A stretch of 64,000 bases of DNA from SW10 sp965657795 (GTDB taxonomy: Bacteria; Verrucomicrobiota; Verrucomicrobiia; Verrucomicrobiales; Akkermansiaceae), in contig CBFHQJ010000002.1 in NCBI GenBank assembly GCA_965657795.1, positions 90,103-154,102 of the forward strand, in the 5' to 3' direction. Of the stretch, positions 8,478 to 16,809 are shown one piece after another. Each line of letters opens with the position of its first letter. Within the stretch, counting starts at the first letter, position 1. The notes under the pieces are model-generated. The model did not search any database. It worked only from the letters and a program-made list of their open reading frames with translations, and was not told the DNA's origin. Both the position numbers and the translations under genes were made by a program.

Positions 8478-10811
8478 ATGTCGAAACCAGAGGATATGAA
8501 GAAGAGCATCATTAAGCTCTTGGGTAAGGAAGGTGGACGACCGCTTAACAAGAGCGAGCTCGCCCGGGCCATGGAATTGCCCGGCAGCATGCGCAAGAAG
8601 CTTCGCGAAAATATCGCGGAGTTAGTTGAAGCCGGAGAGATTGTTCAAGGAAAGAAAGGACGTTTCGCCGTTAGTGGCGAAGGTCGTTCACGCGAGGGCT
8701 TGGTTGGAAAACTTAAGGCGGCCCCGGGAGGCCACGGTTGGTTTTTCCCTCACAAAACGAATGAAGGGAATCTTGCGACGGGACTTGACTTTGACGAACA
8801 GGATCGTTTTTACATCTCGCCCCGCTCGATGGGAATCGCACTCGATGGCGATATCGTTCGGGCCAAGTTGGTAAAGAACAATTCAGGTTCCAAGGAACAT
8901 AACGATCTTCGTGCGCGGGTGATCGAGATTGTCGAACGACGTTCGAGCAAGGTTACCGGGATTTTTGTCAAGAAGGGCAAGTTTTCCTCGGTGAAGACCA
9001 ATGACGAACGTTTGCCGCCATCGATTGAGATTGGCAATACTCTCGACGCCAGATCCGGACAGCTGGTGGTCGCGGAGATCACCGAATGGGAGCACGCCAA
9101 AGAGATCCCCAAGGGACACCTTATCGAGGTTCTCGGGTGGCCCGGCGATCCCGGTGTGGATGTCGAAGCAATTGTACACCAGCACGGGATCAATGCGACT
9201 TTCCCGAAGAATGTCGTGGAGGCTGCCAAGAAGATTCCCATGACCATTCCTGCCGAGGAAATCGCCCGCCGGGAAGATTGGCGAAAGCGCGATGTCATCA
9301 CCATCGATCCGAAAACGGCGAAGGATTTTGATGATGCCATCTTCGTCGAAAAGACTGAAAAAGGATGGCGCCTTGCGGTCCATATCGCAGATGTGTCCCA
9401 CTACGTGAAACCCGAGAGCGTTCTTGATCTGGAAGCTCGTGAGCGGGGGAACTCGACCTATCTGGTGGATCGGGTCATTCCGATGCTTCCGGAGGAATTG
9501 AGTAACGGAATTTGCTCGCTGGTTCCCCAGGAGGACCGGTTGACGAAGTGCGCCGTCATGGACTTCGATCCCAAGGGCCGGATGCTAAAGAGCTATTTTT
9601 GCGATGCCGTGATCTGCACCCCACGTAAATATGCCTACGAGGAAGCGCAGGCAATTTTAGAAAACCCTGGTAAGGGTGGAAAGCTTGGCGGAAAGATTCG
9701 CGAAGCATGGGAATTTGCCTCACTTCTCCGTAAGCGTCGCTTTGACAATGGCGGACTTGATATGGACATGCCGGAAGTCAGTATCATTCTCAACGATGAG
9801 GGAGTGCCAACCGGCTACCACCGGGAGGAGTATAATGAGAGCCACCAGCTGATTGAGGAATTCATGCTTGCAGCAAACGAGGCGGTGGCGCGCAAAGTGA
9901 AGAATTCCCATCGGCCCACCATCTACCGGGTCCACGAAGATCCCGATCCGGACAAGCTTCAGGAATTTGCCGAACTGGCCCGCTCACACGGCTATGAACC
10001 CGGCGACCTGACAAACCGTCGTCATATTCAAAAGCTGATCGATTCCGCAAAAGGGACCCTCGAGGAGCCCGCGATTAAAGTGGGACTTTTGAAGAGTCTC
10101 AAGCGGGCCTGCTACTTGTCCACTCCGGATGGTCACTATGGCTTGGCGAAGACTGACTATTGTCACTTTACCAGTCCGATTCGTCGTTACGCCGACCTTG
10201 TCATGCACCGCGCCTTGCAGCCCTTGCTGAGGAATCGGCCCAAGGAAACGGATCGGACTCCGGATGCCAAACGTTGTATCGAAATTGCCGAACATATTTC
10301 CGGAACGGAACGCACCAGTGCGGATGCTGAAACGGAAAGCCGCCGCATGAAGATGTTGGAGTGGCTCGAGCTGTCATCTCGCGAAGATAAGCCTCCGGTT
10401 TTTGAGGCCATCATTACCGAGGTGCGAGCAATGGGGCTCTTCATGGAGTGCACTGACATACTACAGCGTGGCTTGGTGAAGCGGGAAGGGTTCCCCGATG
10501 GACGCTGGTTCTTCGAGAACAATTCGGATCGCTTTGCCAACAGTCGTGGTCAGGTTTTACAAGCGGGAACCCGCATGAAAGTAGTGGTCGATGAAGTCGA
10601 TCGGATTGGCATGAAAGCCGACTTTAAAATCGTCGAAGTGGTCGGTGGTTCCTCCAAAAAGAATGCGGCCCGCAAGTTCTCGAAAGGGAAACCAAGTGGC
10701 AAAAAAGGCGACTCACCGAAAGGCTCCTCCAAAGGAAAGCGGAAATACCCTTCGAATAAAAAGACCGCCCGCAAATCGGCCCGCAAGAATACCCGGCGAA
10801 GGAAAAAATAA
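8478..10811 (+). CDS. rnr: Ribonuclease R (RNase II/VacB family)
   Basis: A 3'-to-5' processive exoribonuclease that degrades structured RNA. Domains in order: winged-helix N-terminus (about 1-65), two cold-shock/OB domains (about 70-230), the RNB catalytic domain (about 265-590) with metal-binding IDPKTAKDFDDAIFV and C-terminal HFTSPIRRYADLVMHRAL, an S1 domain (about 635-715), and a Lys/Arg-rich tail. All catalytic aspartates are present. The tail (residues about 720-777) is very basic, as is usual for RNase R. ATG 8478 (MSKPEDMKK) is chosen over 8439, whose N-terminal extension is hydrophobic and unlike the family; ATG 8496 is also possible. It appears to be a single-gene unit. Confidence 0.92.
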   Translation: MSKPEDMKKSIIKLLGKEGGRPLNKSELARAMELPGSMRKKLRENIAELVEAGEIVQGKKGRFAVSGEGRSREGLVGKLKAAPGGHGWFFPHKTNEGNLATGLDFDEQDRFYISPRSMGIALDGDIVRAKLVKNNSGSKEHNDLRARVIEIVERRSSKVTGIFVKKGKFSSVKTNDERLPPSIEIGNTLDARSGQLVVAEITEWEHAKEIPKGHLIEVLGWPGDPGVDVEAIVHQHGINATFPKNVVEAAKKIPMTIPAEEIARREDWRKRDVITIDPKTAKDFDDAIFVEKTEKGWRLAVHIADVSHYVKPESVLDLEARERGNSTYLVDRVIPMLPEELSNGICSLVPQEDRLTKCAVMDFDPKGRMLKSYFCDAVICTPRKYAYEEAQAILENPGKGGKLGGKIREAWEFASLLRKRRFDNGGLDMDMPEVSIILNDEGVPTGYHREEYNESHQLIEEFMLAANEAVARKVKNSHRPTIYRVHEDPDPDKLQEFAELARSHGYEPGDLTNRRHIQKLIDSAKGTLEEPAIKVGLLKSLKRACYLSTPDGHYGLAKTDYCHFTSPIRRYADLVMHRALQPLLRNRPKETDRTPDAKRCIEIAEHISGTERTSADAETESRRMKMLEWLELSSREDKPPVFEAIITEVRAMGLFMECTDILQRGLVKREGFPDGRWFFENNSDRFANSRGQVLQAGTRMKVVVDEVDRIGMKADFKIVEVVGGSSKKNAARKFSKGKPSGKKGDSPKGSSKGKRKYPSNKKTARKSARKNTRRRKK

Positions 10812-10820
10812 GCGGTTGGA

Positions 10821-11498
10821 CTAATTTCCGAAGATCTTATCGGGGTCGATTTTTCGTCGCTCGATCGCCCCGCCATCACCGGAAGCAGGTGGGTTGGAAT
10901 CACTCCTTTTTTTGTTGTTGCCGGGATCACCCGAGTAAAGAGAACGATCGAGGTCGGCGCGAAGTTGGCCCAGTATCTCGCCCCACCATTCGTTGTCGGC
11001 CAGGACGTCTTCCTGATAGGTTTCCTGCTGGGTAAGGTCGAGAATCAGGTAAAGTTCAGACGAGAGATGTTCCGCCCTTGGTGGTCTGGCTTCGAAGCCA
11101 TTCACAATCAAGCCATCGGTGTAATCAGCATGGTAGCTCACCAAAAGCGGGAAGGCTTCGCGGCGTTGATTCGCGGTGAGCTGGTAGCGGTCAGTGAGCT
11201 TTCGCAGTCGTTCCCGTGATTCCCGCTCAATGCGGAGGCCGACTTCTTCGAGCTCAAGATCGGAGACCGTGACCTCGTAGTTGGTCGGGTCCATTTGCTC
11301 GATTTTTCGCTCATCGAGGGGGAGAGGTGACGAGATTTCACTGCGTTTCGAGGGGCGCGGTTCTGGCTGCTTCGAAGGCACAGGAGATGTCTTGGAAAGT
11401 TCTTTCCCGGTCGGTTCATCTCGGGAGGCCGTGAGGAATGCGATCAATCCCGAGCCACCCAGAAGAACAAGGAAAAGTAGGAGTCTTGATTTGTGCAT
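10821..11498 (-). CDS. Membrane-anchored hypothetical protein
   Basis: A 225-residue protein with one N-terminal hydrophobic segment (LLLFLVLLGGSGLIAFLTA), then a Pro/Ser/Lys-rich linker (about 25-65), then a charged helical region with ERLRKLTDRYQLTANQRR and a long Glu/Asp-rich helix. The L-T-x-x-Q motif recalls periplasmic Spy/CpxP-type helical proteins, but the likeness is weak. The C-terminus is disordered. It follows the degenerate metallopeptidase gene by six bases on the same strand, so the two are probably co-transcribed and may act together in the periplasm. I do not recognise the family. Confidence 0.6.
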   Translation of the reverse strand: MHKSRLLLFLVLLGGSGLIAFLTASRDEPTGKELSKTSPVPSKQPEPRPSKRSEISSPLPLDERKIEQMDPTNYEVTVSDLELEEVGLRIERESRERLRKLTDRYQLTANQRREAFPLLVSYHADYTDGLIVNGFEARPPRAEHLSSELYLILDLTQQETYQEDVLADNEWWGEILGQLRADLDRSLYSGDPGNNKKRSDSNPPASGDGGAIERRKIDPDKIFGN

Positions 11499-11504
11499 TA
11501 CCGA

Positions 11505-12482
11505 TTACTTGAACTTGGTGCTCATCATCCATTCATACCAATCCTTTTCAAAGGCGGCATCATCTCCGTATCCGAAAGTTTTTAGAACGAGCTCTTTGGT
11601 CGGCTCGTTACCGTCACGGATGGAGGCGATGAATTCCTGATACTTTTTGGCCCGCTCATCGGTGCTTACCATGAAATAGTTGAGCGCAAACATGTATCCC
11701 GATTCATTGGGCGAAAGAGTAATGATCTCGGCATTCATCGTTTCTTCAAGGCTCACCCGTTTTCCAGCCTTGCAGAGCTTGCGCAGGATCTTCGGCCATG
11801 CTTCTTCGGGACCCAAAGATCCGCCTTTACGGGTATCGACTTTAGCGTCGGGATTGTCGCGATAATAGGCTTCGAAATCGAGGTAGAAGATGGAGCAGCG
11901 ATCAAAAACCATGTGCTCTGCATAGTATCCCACACCTGCGGTCATCCAGAAGGGAAGGCTTGCCTGATGAGTTCGGCTTTTCATTAGGGCTGTGCCCAGA
12001 CTGTGGACAAGAATTTCCTTCCGATCCTGTTCGCGTCCGCCACCGGATTCCGCGGGATCACTTTTGCAAATGACGAGGTAGCGATTCATGGGGTCGAGGT
12101 AATTCCCGACCTGCTTGGTGATTTGCACATTACCTGCGGCCCAGTTGTAGCGCTTCGCATCAACCATCACACAGTTGTGAAAGTCATCGCCGGTTCCTAC
12201 GAGATAAGTGGTGAAGCGGAATTGTTCTTCCTTTCCGGCTTCCTGCCCACCCGGAGTTCGAAATTGATTCTTTTCGAAGTCATTTTCCAGACCGGGAAGG
12301 ATCTCGAGCATGATCTTGTAGGTTTTTTCGGCAAACTTGCGGGCCGGATCGGTGCCGGTGCCATTTGTCCGAATCATAAAGTGATCGAGTTCCTTTTCTT
12401 TCCACTTTATTTCCGGAAAGTGCACGATTTGGCCCGAGACGAAGCTGGTGCAGAGAATTACGATGGCTAGGAAGCTCTTCAT
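11505..12482 (-). CDS. Exported gluzincin-like protein with degenerate active site
   Basis: A 325-residue protein with a clear signal peptide (cleavage near VSGQ). The layout matches the peptidase MA-like/DUF1570 type: an N-terminal alpha/beta part, a putative helix where HExxH should be, then LPFWMTAGVGYYAEHM where the third ligand is usually found in a 'GxAxYxE' setting. Here the zinc motif reads HSLGT (H160 to T164), so the catalytic Glu and second His are both missing, and the downstream ligand position is unclear. It is therefore probably a non-catalytic binding protein. It is the first gene of a two-gene unit with 10821-11498. Function unknown. Confidence 0.6.
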   Translation of the reverse strand: MKSFLAIVILCTSFVSGQIVHFPEIKWKEKELDHFMIRTNGTGTDPARKFAEKTYKIMLEILPGLENDFEKNQFRTPGGQEAGKEEQFRFTTYLVGTGDDFHNCVMVDAKRYNWAAGNVQITKQVGNYLDPMNRYLVICKSDPAESGGGREQDRKEILVHSLGTALMKSRTHQASLPFWMTAGVGYYAEHMVFDRCSIFYLDFEAYYRDNPDAKVDTRKGGSLGPEEAWPKILRKLCKAGKRVSLEETMNAEIITLSPNESGYMFALNYFMVSTDERAKKYQEFIASIRDGNEPTKELVLKTFGYGDDAAFEKDWYEWMMSTKFK

Positions 12483-12544
12483 TTAAGAAATGTATCTCAC
12501 CGTAGATTCGGTGGCAATGAGGGAAAGATGATCTTGTTAGCTTA

Positions 12545-12560
12545 CTACTCGCCTGAGTAG
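12545..12560 (+). promoter_or_regulatory. Short perfect inverted repeat upstream of mscL
   Basis: CTACTC (12545-12550) and GAGTAG (12555-12560) form a 6-bp hairpin with a 4-base loop, 30 bases before the mscL start. It could be an operator or a leader hairpin; nothing else supports a role. Confidence 0.25.
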
Positions 12561-12589
12561 GTTTCGCTTGCAACAACCCAAAAATCATA

Positions 12590-12991
12590 ATGTTAAAACA
12601 ATTCAAAGAATTTGCATTCAAAGGAAACCTCATCGACATGGCGGTGGGAATTATAATCGGTGGTGCTTTTACCGTTCTCGTAAAATCTCTCGTGGACAAT
12701 GTCTTTATGCCGCCCTTGGGAGCATTGATGGCTAAGGTTGATTTTAAAAATCTGACGTGGACTTTAATTGAGGCGGATAAGGAGGCTGGGACGAAGGCGG
12801 TGGTCATTAGTCACGGGCAGTTCATTACCGACCTTATTTCCTTCATGTTGATGGCATTTGTTGTGTTCATCGTTATTAAGAAGGTCATCGGGGCAATGCA
12901 GAAAGAAGAAGAGGAGGAGAAAACTCCTGAAGCACCTCCGAAGCAGGAGGTCCTCCTTGAAGAGATTCGCGATCTCCTCAAGCAGAAGTAG
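12590..12991 (+). CDS. mscL: Large-conductance mechanosensitive channel MscL
   Basis: A 133-residue channel that opens under membrane tension during osmotic downshock. The N-terminal amphipathic helix (LKQFKEFAFKGNLIDMAVG), pore helix TM1 with GIIIGGAF, periplasmic loop, TM2 (ISFMLMAFVVFIVIKKVI) and a cytoplasmic helical bundle with charged linker (KEEEEEKTPEAPPKQ) and EEIRDLL are all in place. Length is normal for the family. It is transcribed alone and ends in a strong hairpin terminator. Confidence 0.95.
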   Translation: MLKQFKEFAFKGNLIDMAVGIIIGGAFTVLVKSLVDNVFMPPLGALMAKVDFKNLTWTLIEADKEAGTKAVVISHGQFITDLISFMLMAFVVFIVIKKVIGAMQKEEEEEKTPEAPPKQEVLLEEIRDLLKQK

Positions 12992-13025
12992 ACTTTAGAA
13001 CCTTTTCGAAACCAATTTAGAGCAA

Positions 13026-13061
13026 AAGAAGCCCGGTCACGAATGACCGGGCTTCTTGTTT
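13026..13061. terminator. Strong bidirectional terminator between mscL and the EF-hand gene
   Basis: A perfect 14-bp stem (13026-13039 with 13044-13057) with a CGAA loop. It lies 35 bases after the mscL stop and is followed by GTTT on the plus strand; on the minus strand, where it follows the EF-hand gene, TTTTGC follows part of the stem. It probably serves both convergent genes. Confidence 0.8.
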
Positions 13062-13088
13062 ACTTGGGTATTGGGGGGGGAATTAGAT

Positions 13089-13523
13089 TTACTCGCCAGC
13101 TGGCTTTTTACCCTTTTTTGGGCCGCCTTTGCCTTTTTGACGACCTTCTGGGCCGCCTTTACCGCGAGGTCCGCCGCGGCGGTTACCCATGGCTTTGCGA
13201 GCCGCGGCTTTTTCTTCGTCGCTGAGCTTTCCGTCACCGTCTTTGTCGAACTTCTTCATGAACTCCTTACGGCGATCTTCCATGGCAGCTTTGCGCTCTT
13301 CTTCGTTCATCTTTCCGTCGCCGTCCTTGTCGTATTTTTTCATCATTTCGGCTCGGCGGGCTTCCATGGCTTTTTTGCGTTCGGCTTTCTGCTCTGCAGT
13401 GAGCTCCGGGCGCTCGGCTCTTGGCTTGCGTGGTCCTTTTTTACCTTCGCCCTTGGGAGGCTCGGCAGTTGCGAGGGCACAGGTGGCGATTGCCACGATT
13501 ACTGAGGTCAGTTTTGTTTTCAT
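13089..13523 (-). CDS. Exported EF-hand calcium-binding protein
   Basis: After a signal peptide (MKTKLTSVIVAIATCALATA) the protein carries two canonical EF-hand loops, DKDGDGKMNEEE and DKDGDGKLSDEE, each following an Arg/Lys/Met-rich helix, and ends in a Gly/Lys-rich low-complexity tail. All Asp ligands and the bidentate Glu at loop position 12 are present, so calcium binding is likely. The two hands are near-duplicates at the DNA level. ATG 13523 is chosen because it begins the signal peptide; the extension to 13616 is not signal-like. Small secreted EF-hand proteins of this kind are common in Verrucomicrobia and Planctomycetes; the role is unknown. Confidence 0.8.
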   Translation of the reverse strand: MKTKLTSVIVAIATCALATAEPPKGEGKKGPRKPRAERPELTAEQKAERKKAMEARRAEMMKKYDKDGDGKMNEEERKAAMEDRRKEFMKKFDKDGDGKLSDEEKAAARKAMGNRRGGPRGKGGPEGRQKGKGGPKKGKKPAGE

Positions 13524-13661
13524 AATGTTTTTTTCTGAGTTGTCGGGAGTATGGGGGCTTCCCGGATTCGCACGATCTAACCGGGCTCCCCGGAAAGAGT
13601 TGCAAATTTTTTTCACGAATTGTCATTGCCCGTTGCGAGCCCTGTCCCAAAGATCTCTGGA

Positions 13662-14567
13662 ATGCCGGACGAGGTGAAAAAACCAAGCAAAGCCGAGGTC
13701 TTTAGGGCCCGCCTGACAAGCACCCTGATTTTATGGGCCATTGTGACGGGGGTCTTCGTTTCCCAGAATGCGTGGGCCTTTTTCGGACTTGTTTCTTTTT
13801 TGACGGTGGCAGGTGCTTTGGAGTTCCGTGGCTTGTTCTCCAAGTTCCCCGGTGATGGCTGTCGAACAGTTGGTTTATTGGTTGGATTGGCGGTGGCGCT
13901 CTCGACCGGAGCATTCCTGGTTCTGGGATATCAGGAGCACGACAATTACTTCGGCGAATTGGCCGGTCTGACCACCGTGACGATCTTTTGTTTCTTCGTT
14001 CGCTTTAGATACGGCATCGAGAAGCGTGAAAGTGTCGATGCAGTGGGAGACGGACTTCTCGCTTTTGTCTATGTGCCGGTACTTTTTGGATGCTTCGTCT
14101 ACCGTCTCATTTTTCTGTCCGAAGGTGGAGGTAGCGGGGAGGTTCCCGGAGCCTGGTTGCTTCTGCTGATGATCGCGGCGGCGAAGTTTACCGACATGGG
14201 GGCCTATATTACCGGCTCTCTGATTGGTAAAAATAAAATGGCCCCGCACCTGAGCCCGGCCAAAACCTGGGAAGGCTTCTTCGGAGCTTTGGGGTTTGCA
14301 CAGCTGGCGGCTTGGGGTGTCTGGGCTCTGTCCGGCGATACCTTGTCGTGGATCCCTCCTTTGCATGTTGGCGTCCTGGCGCTCCTGATCGGTCTGGTCG
14401 CAGTAGCCGGTGACCTCGCCGAGTCTATTCTGAAGAGAAGTCTCGAAGTGAAGGATTCGGGGAATTTGATGCCCGGAATCGGAGGGATTTTGGATCTGAT
14501 TGACAGTCTCTGTTTTGCGGCGCCAGTCACCTATTTTTATCTCCTTAGAACCGGGTTGATCCAATGA
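13662..14567 (+). CDS. cdsA: Phosphatidate cytidylyltransferase (CDP-diglyceride synthase)
   Basis: Makes CDP-diacylglycerol from CTP and phosphatidic acid, the branch point for phospholipid synthesis, in the inner membrane. About eight hydrophobic helices, then the C-terminal signature SILKRSLEVKDSG followed by MPGIGGILDLIDS. The consensus His and Arg of the signature (PGHGG.LDR.D) are replaced by Ile and Leu, while the Lys, Arg and Asp residues are kept. The ATG at 13662 is preferred over the TTG at 13620. It overlaps dxr by four bases (ATGA), so lipid and isoprenoid synthesis genes are coupled, a common arrangement in bacteria. Confidence 0.9.
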   Translation: MPDEVKKPSKAEVFRARLTSTLILWAIVTGVFVSQNAWAFFGLVSFLTVAGALEFRGLFSKFPGDGCRTVGLLVGLAVALSTGAFLVLGYQEHDNYFGELAGLTTVTIFCFFVRFRYGIEKRESVDAVGDGLLAFVYVPVLFGCFVYRLIFLSEGGGSGEVPGAWLLLLMIAAAKFTDMGAYITGSLIGKNKMAPHLSPAKTWEGFFGALGFAQLAAWGVWALSGDTLSWIPPLHVGVLALLIGLVAVAGDLAESILKRSLEVKDSGNLMPGIGGILDLIDSLCFAAPVTYFYLLRTGLIQ

Positions 14568-15715
14568 AGAAACGAGTTCTGATTTTAGGTTCCACCGGTT
14601 CGATCGGGACCAGTGCCCTCATTGTGGCTCGCCAGATTCCCGACCGGATGAAAATTATCGGTCTCGCAGCGGGAACCCGGGTGGAGGACCTTGAAGAACA
14701 GGCTCAAGAGTTTGGGGTTGATCATCTCTGTCTTGCTGATGATTCACGATGCCATGAGCTTCAGAAACCCGGTCGCAAGGTTTTCGCCGGAGGAGAGGGT
14801 TTGGTGGAACTTGTGGAAGCCACAAAGCCCGACCTCGTTCTGGTAGCGATTGTCGGAGTCGAAGGTTTGCGGCCCACGCTTAGGGCAATCGAGTTGGGCT
14901 GCGATGTCGCGGTTGCAAGCAAGGAAATTTTGGTGATGGCCGGAGAAGTGGTCATGAATGCGGCCCGCGCAAAGGGAGTCAATATTCTCCCGGTTGATAG
15001 CGAGCACAATGCCATCTTCCAATGCCTCGAAGGTCACAAGGGAGGCTCGGATGAAGTGCGTCGCCTCATCGTGACTGCTTCCGGAGGACCGTTTCGGACC
15101 TTGGCTGCGGAGAAACTTTCCGACGTTAAATTGGAGGATGCTCTCAAGCACCCGACTTGGGAAATGGGTCAAAAAATCACGATCGATTCCGCGACTTTGT
15201 TTAACAAGGGGCTAGAAATGATCGAGGCCCGTTGGCTTTTCGATATCCCAATGTCCAAGGTGGAGGTCGTGGTTCATCCGCAAAGTATCGTGCATTCGAT
15301 GGTGGATTTCGTCGACGGCAGCGTGTTGGCTCAACTCAGCACGACCGATATGTGCTTTCCGATTCAGTATGCCGTGGTTTGGCCCGAGCGTCTCAAGAAT
15401 GAGTTGGAGCCGTTGGATTTTCCGACCTTGGCCAAACTTGAGTTTGAAGCTCCCCGCGAAAATGATTTTCCGGCCCTCAATCTCGCGCGCGAAGCGGGCG
15501 AGCGAGGCGGAACCTTACCTGCGGTTCTAAATGCTGCGAATGAAGTCGCCAACGAAGCTTTTCGTCAGCGGGCGCTCAGCTTCCCGGGGATCTGGGAAGT
15601 GGTCGAGAAGACAATGAATCAGGTCGAGCACATTGACTCGCAAGAGTTGGAGGTTGTGGTCAATGCCGACCTCGAAGCGCGGAAGGTTGCTAGTGAGTTT
15701 ACCAAGCGCGGATGA
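14564..15715 (+). CDS. dxr: 1-deoxy-D-xylulose 5-phosphate reductoisomerase
   Basis: The second enzyme of the MEP isoprenoid pathway: it rearranges and reduces DXP to MEP using NADPH and a divalent metal. Visible are the NADPH loop GSTGSIG at the N-terminus, the metal and substrate region PVDSEHNAIFQ, ASGGPFR, and TLFNKGLEMIEARWLF. The length (383 residues) is typical. It overlaps cdsA at its start and its last 17 bases overlap the end of the convergent pyrD. The usual downstream partner rseP is absent here. Confidence 0.95.
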   Translation: MKKRVLILGSTGSIGTSALIVARQIPDRMKIIGLAAGTRVEDLEEQAQEFGVDHLCLADDSRCHELQKPGRKVFAGGEGLVELVEATKPDLVLVAIVGVEGLRPTLRAIELGCDVAVASKEILVMAGEVVMNAARAKGVNILPVDSEHNAIFQCLEGHKGGSDEVRRLIVTASGGPFRTLAAEKLSDVKLEDALKHPTWEMGQKITIDSATLFNKGLEMIEARWLFDIPMSKVEVVVHPQSIVHSMVDFVDGSVLAQLSTTDMCFPIQYAVVWPERLKNELEPLDFPTLAKLEFEAPRENDFPALNLAREAGERGGTLPAVLNAANEVANEAFRQRALSFPGIWEVVEKTMNQVEHIDSQELEVVVNADLEARKVASEFTKRG

Positions 15716-16721
15716 TGTCGTGAATCAAGGCGGGGCCTTTGTAAACGAAGCCGGTGTAGATTTGCACCAGAGAGGCTCCAGCTGCTTTCTTGGCAAGGGC
15801 ATCTTCCGCTGAAAAAATTCCTCCAGCGCCGATAATTGGAACCTCCTTTCCCAGACCGCCATGAAAACGCGCGATGACTTCGGTCGAGTGAGTGGTCAGC
15901 GGTGCGCCGGAAAGCCCACCGGCTTCTTTGGCATTCGGATGACCTTTGACTGATTCACGGTCGAGGGTCGTGTTGGTTGCGATCAGGAAATCGAGGCCAC
16001 CATCACAAAAGACGTTTGAGAGACCGTCAATTTGTTTTTCGTCGAGATCGGGAGCGACCTTAAGCGCAAAGGGAACATAGCGGCCGGTCTCCTGATGAAG
16101 TTTGCTTTGAAGATTTTTGAGTGTCTCTAGAAGTCTGCCAGCGGCGTCTTCGGACTGGAGATCGCGAAGCCCGGGCGTGTTTGGCGACGAAAAATTGGCG
16201 GTAATGTAGTCGGCCCAAGGGTAGGCTTTTTCGAAGGCGATCGCATAGTCGTCGTTGGCCTGCTCGTTGGGAGTAACTTTGTTTTTCCCGATGTTGATTC
16301 CAAGAACTCCATTGAAGGAGGTTGCGGAGCGCGCGTTGGCGAGGCCTTGATCGATACCGGGGTTATTGAAGCCCATTCGGTTGATAAGGGCTTTGTGCTG
16401 GGGCAGCCGAAACAGGCGGGGCGATTCGTTGCCGTCCTGTGGTTTGGGGGTGAGGGTTCCGACTTCGACGTGGCCGAACCCTAGGAGGCCGAGGGCGTCG
16501 ATGGTGTTTGCTTCTTTATCGAGTCCGGCGGCGAGACCGACCGGATTTGGGAAAGTCAGACCTGCGAATGAGACCGGTTTCGATTCCGGCTCGGTCGTCA
16601 TTGATTTTAAAATTCCGAGTCTTTCGGTGGTGCGTAGCCCGGACATCGAGAGGTGGTGGGCGAGTTCGGCATCAAGACGAAAGAGAATGGCGCGTGCGGC
16701 TGGATAGAGAAGATTGAGCAC
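15699..16721 (-). CDS. pyrD: Dihydroorotate dehydrogenase (quinone), class 2
   Basis: Oxidises dihydroorotate to orotate in pyrimidine synthesis, passing electrons to membrane quinone through FMN. Motifs seen: GLAAGLDKEA, NRMGFNNPG, ITANFSSPNTPGLR (with the class 2 catalytic Ser), an FMN-binding IGAGGIFSAEDALAK and a final QIYTGFVYKGP. The GTG at 16721 starts LNLLYPAARAILFRLDAE, which matches the amphipathic N-terminus of class 2 enzymes; a longer in-frame ORF to 16943 would run into the divergent gene at 16810. It converges on dxr with a 17-base overlap. Confidence 0.9.
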   Translation of the reverse strand: MLNLLYPAARAILFRLDAELAHHLSMSGLRTTERLGILKSMTTEPESKPVSFAGLTFPNPVGLAAGLDKEANTIDALGLLGFGHVEVGTLTPKPQDGNESPRLFRLPQHKALINRMGFNNPGIDQGLANARSATSFNGVLGINIGKNKVTPNEQANDDYAIAFEKAYPWADYITANFSSPNTPGLRDLQSEDAAGRLLETLKNLQSKLHQETGRYVPFALKVAPDLDEKQIDGLSNVFCDGGLDFLIATNTTLDRESVKGHPNAKEAGGLSGAPLTTHSTEVIARFHGGLGKEVPIIGAGGIFSAEDALAKKAAGASLVQIYTGFVYKGPALIHDIIRAW

Positions 16722-16809
16722 GGAAGAGGTGTGCCGAATGTGGACTGGTAAGGCAAGTTTAGAGGCTTTTTTGAGTGGATGAATGAGGCGGTGACGTTGT
16801 TTGGGGTGA

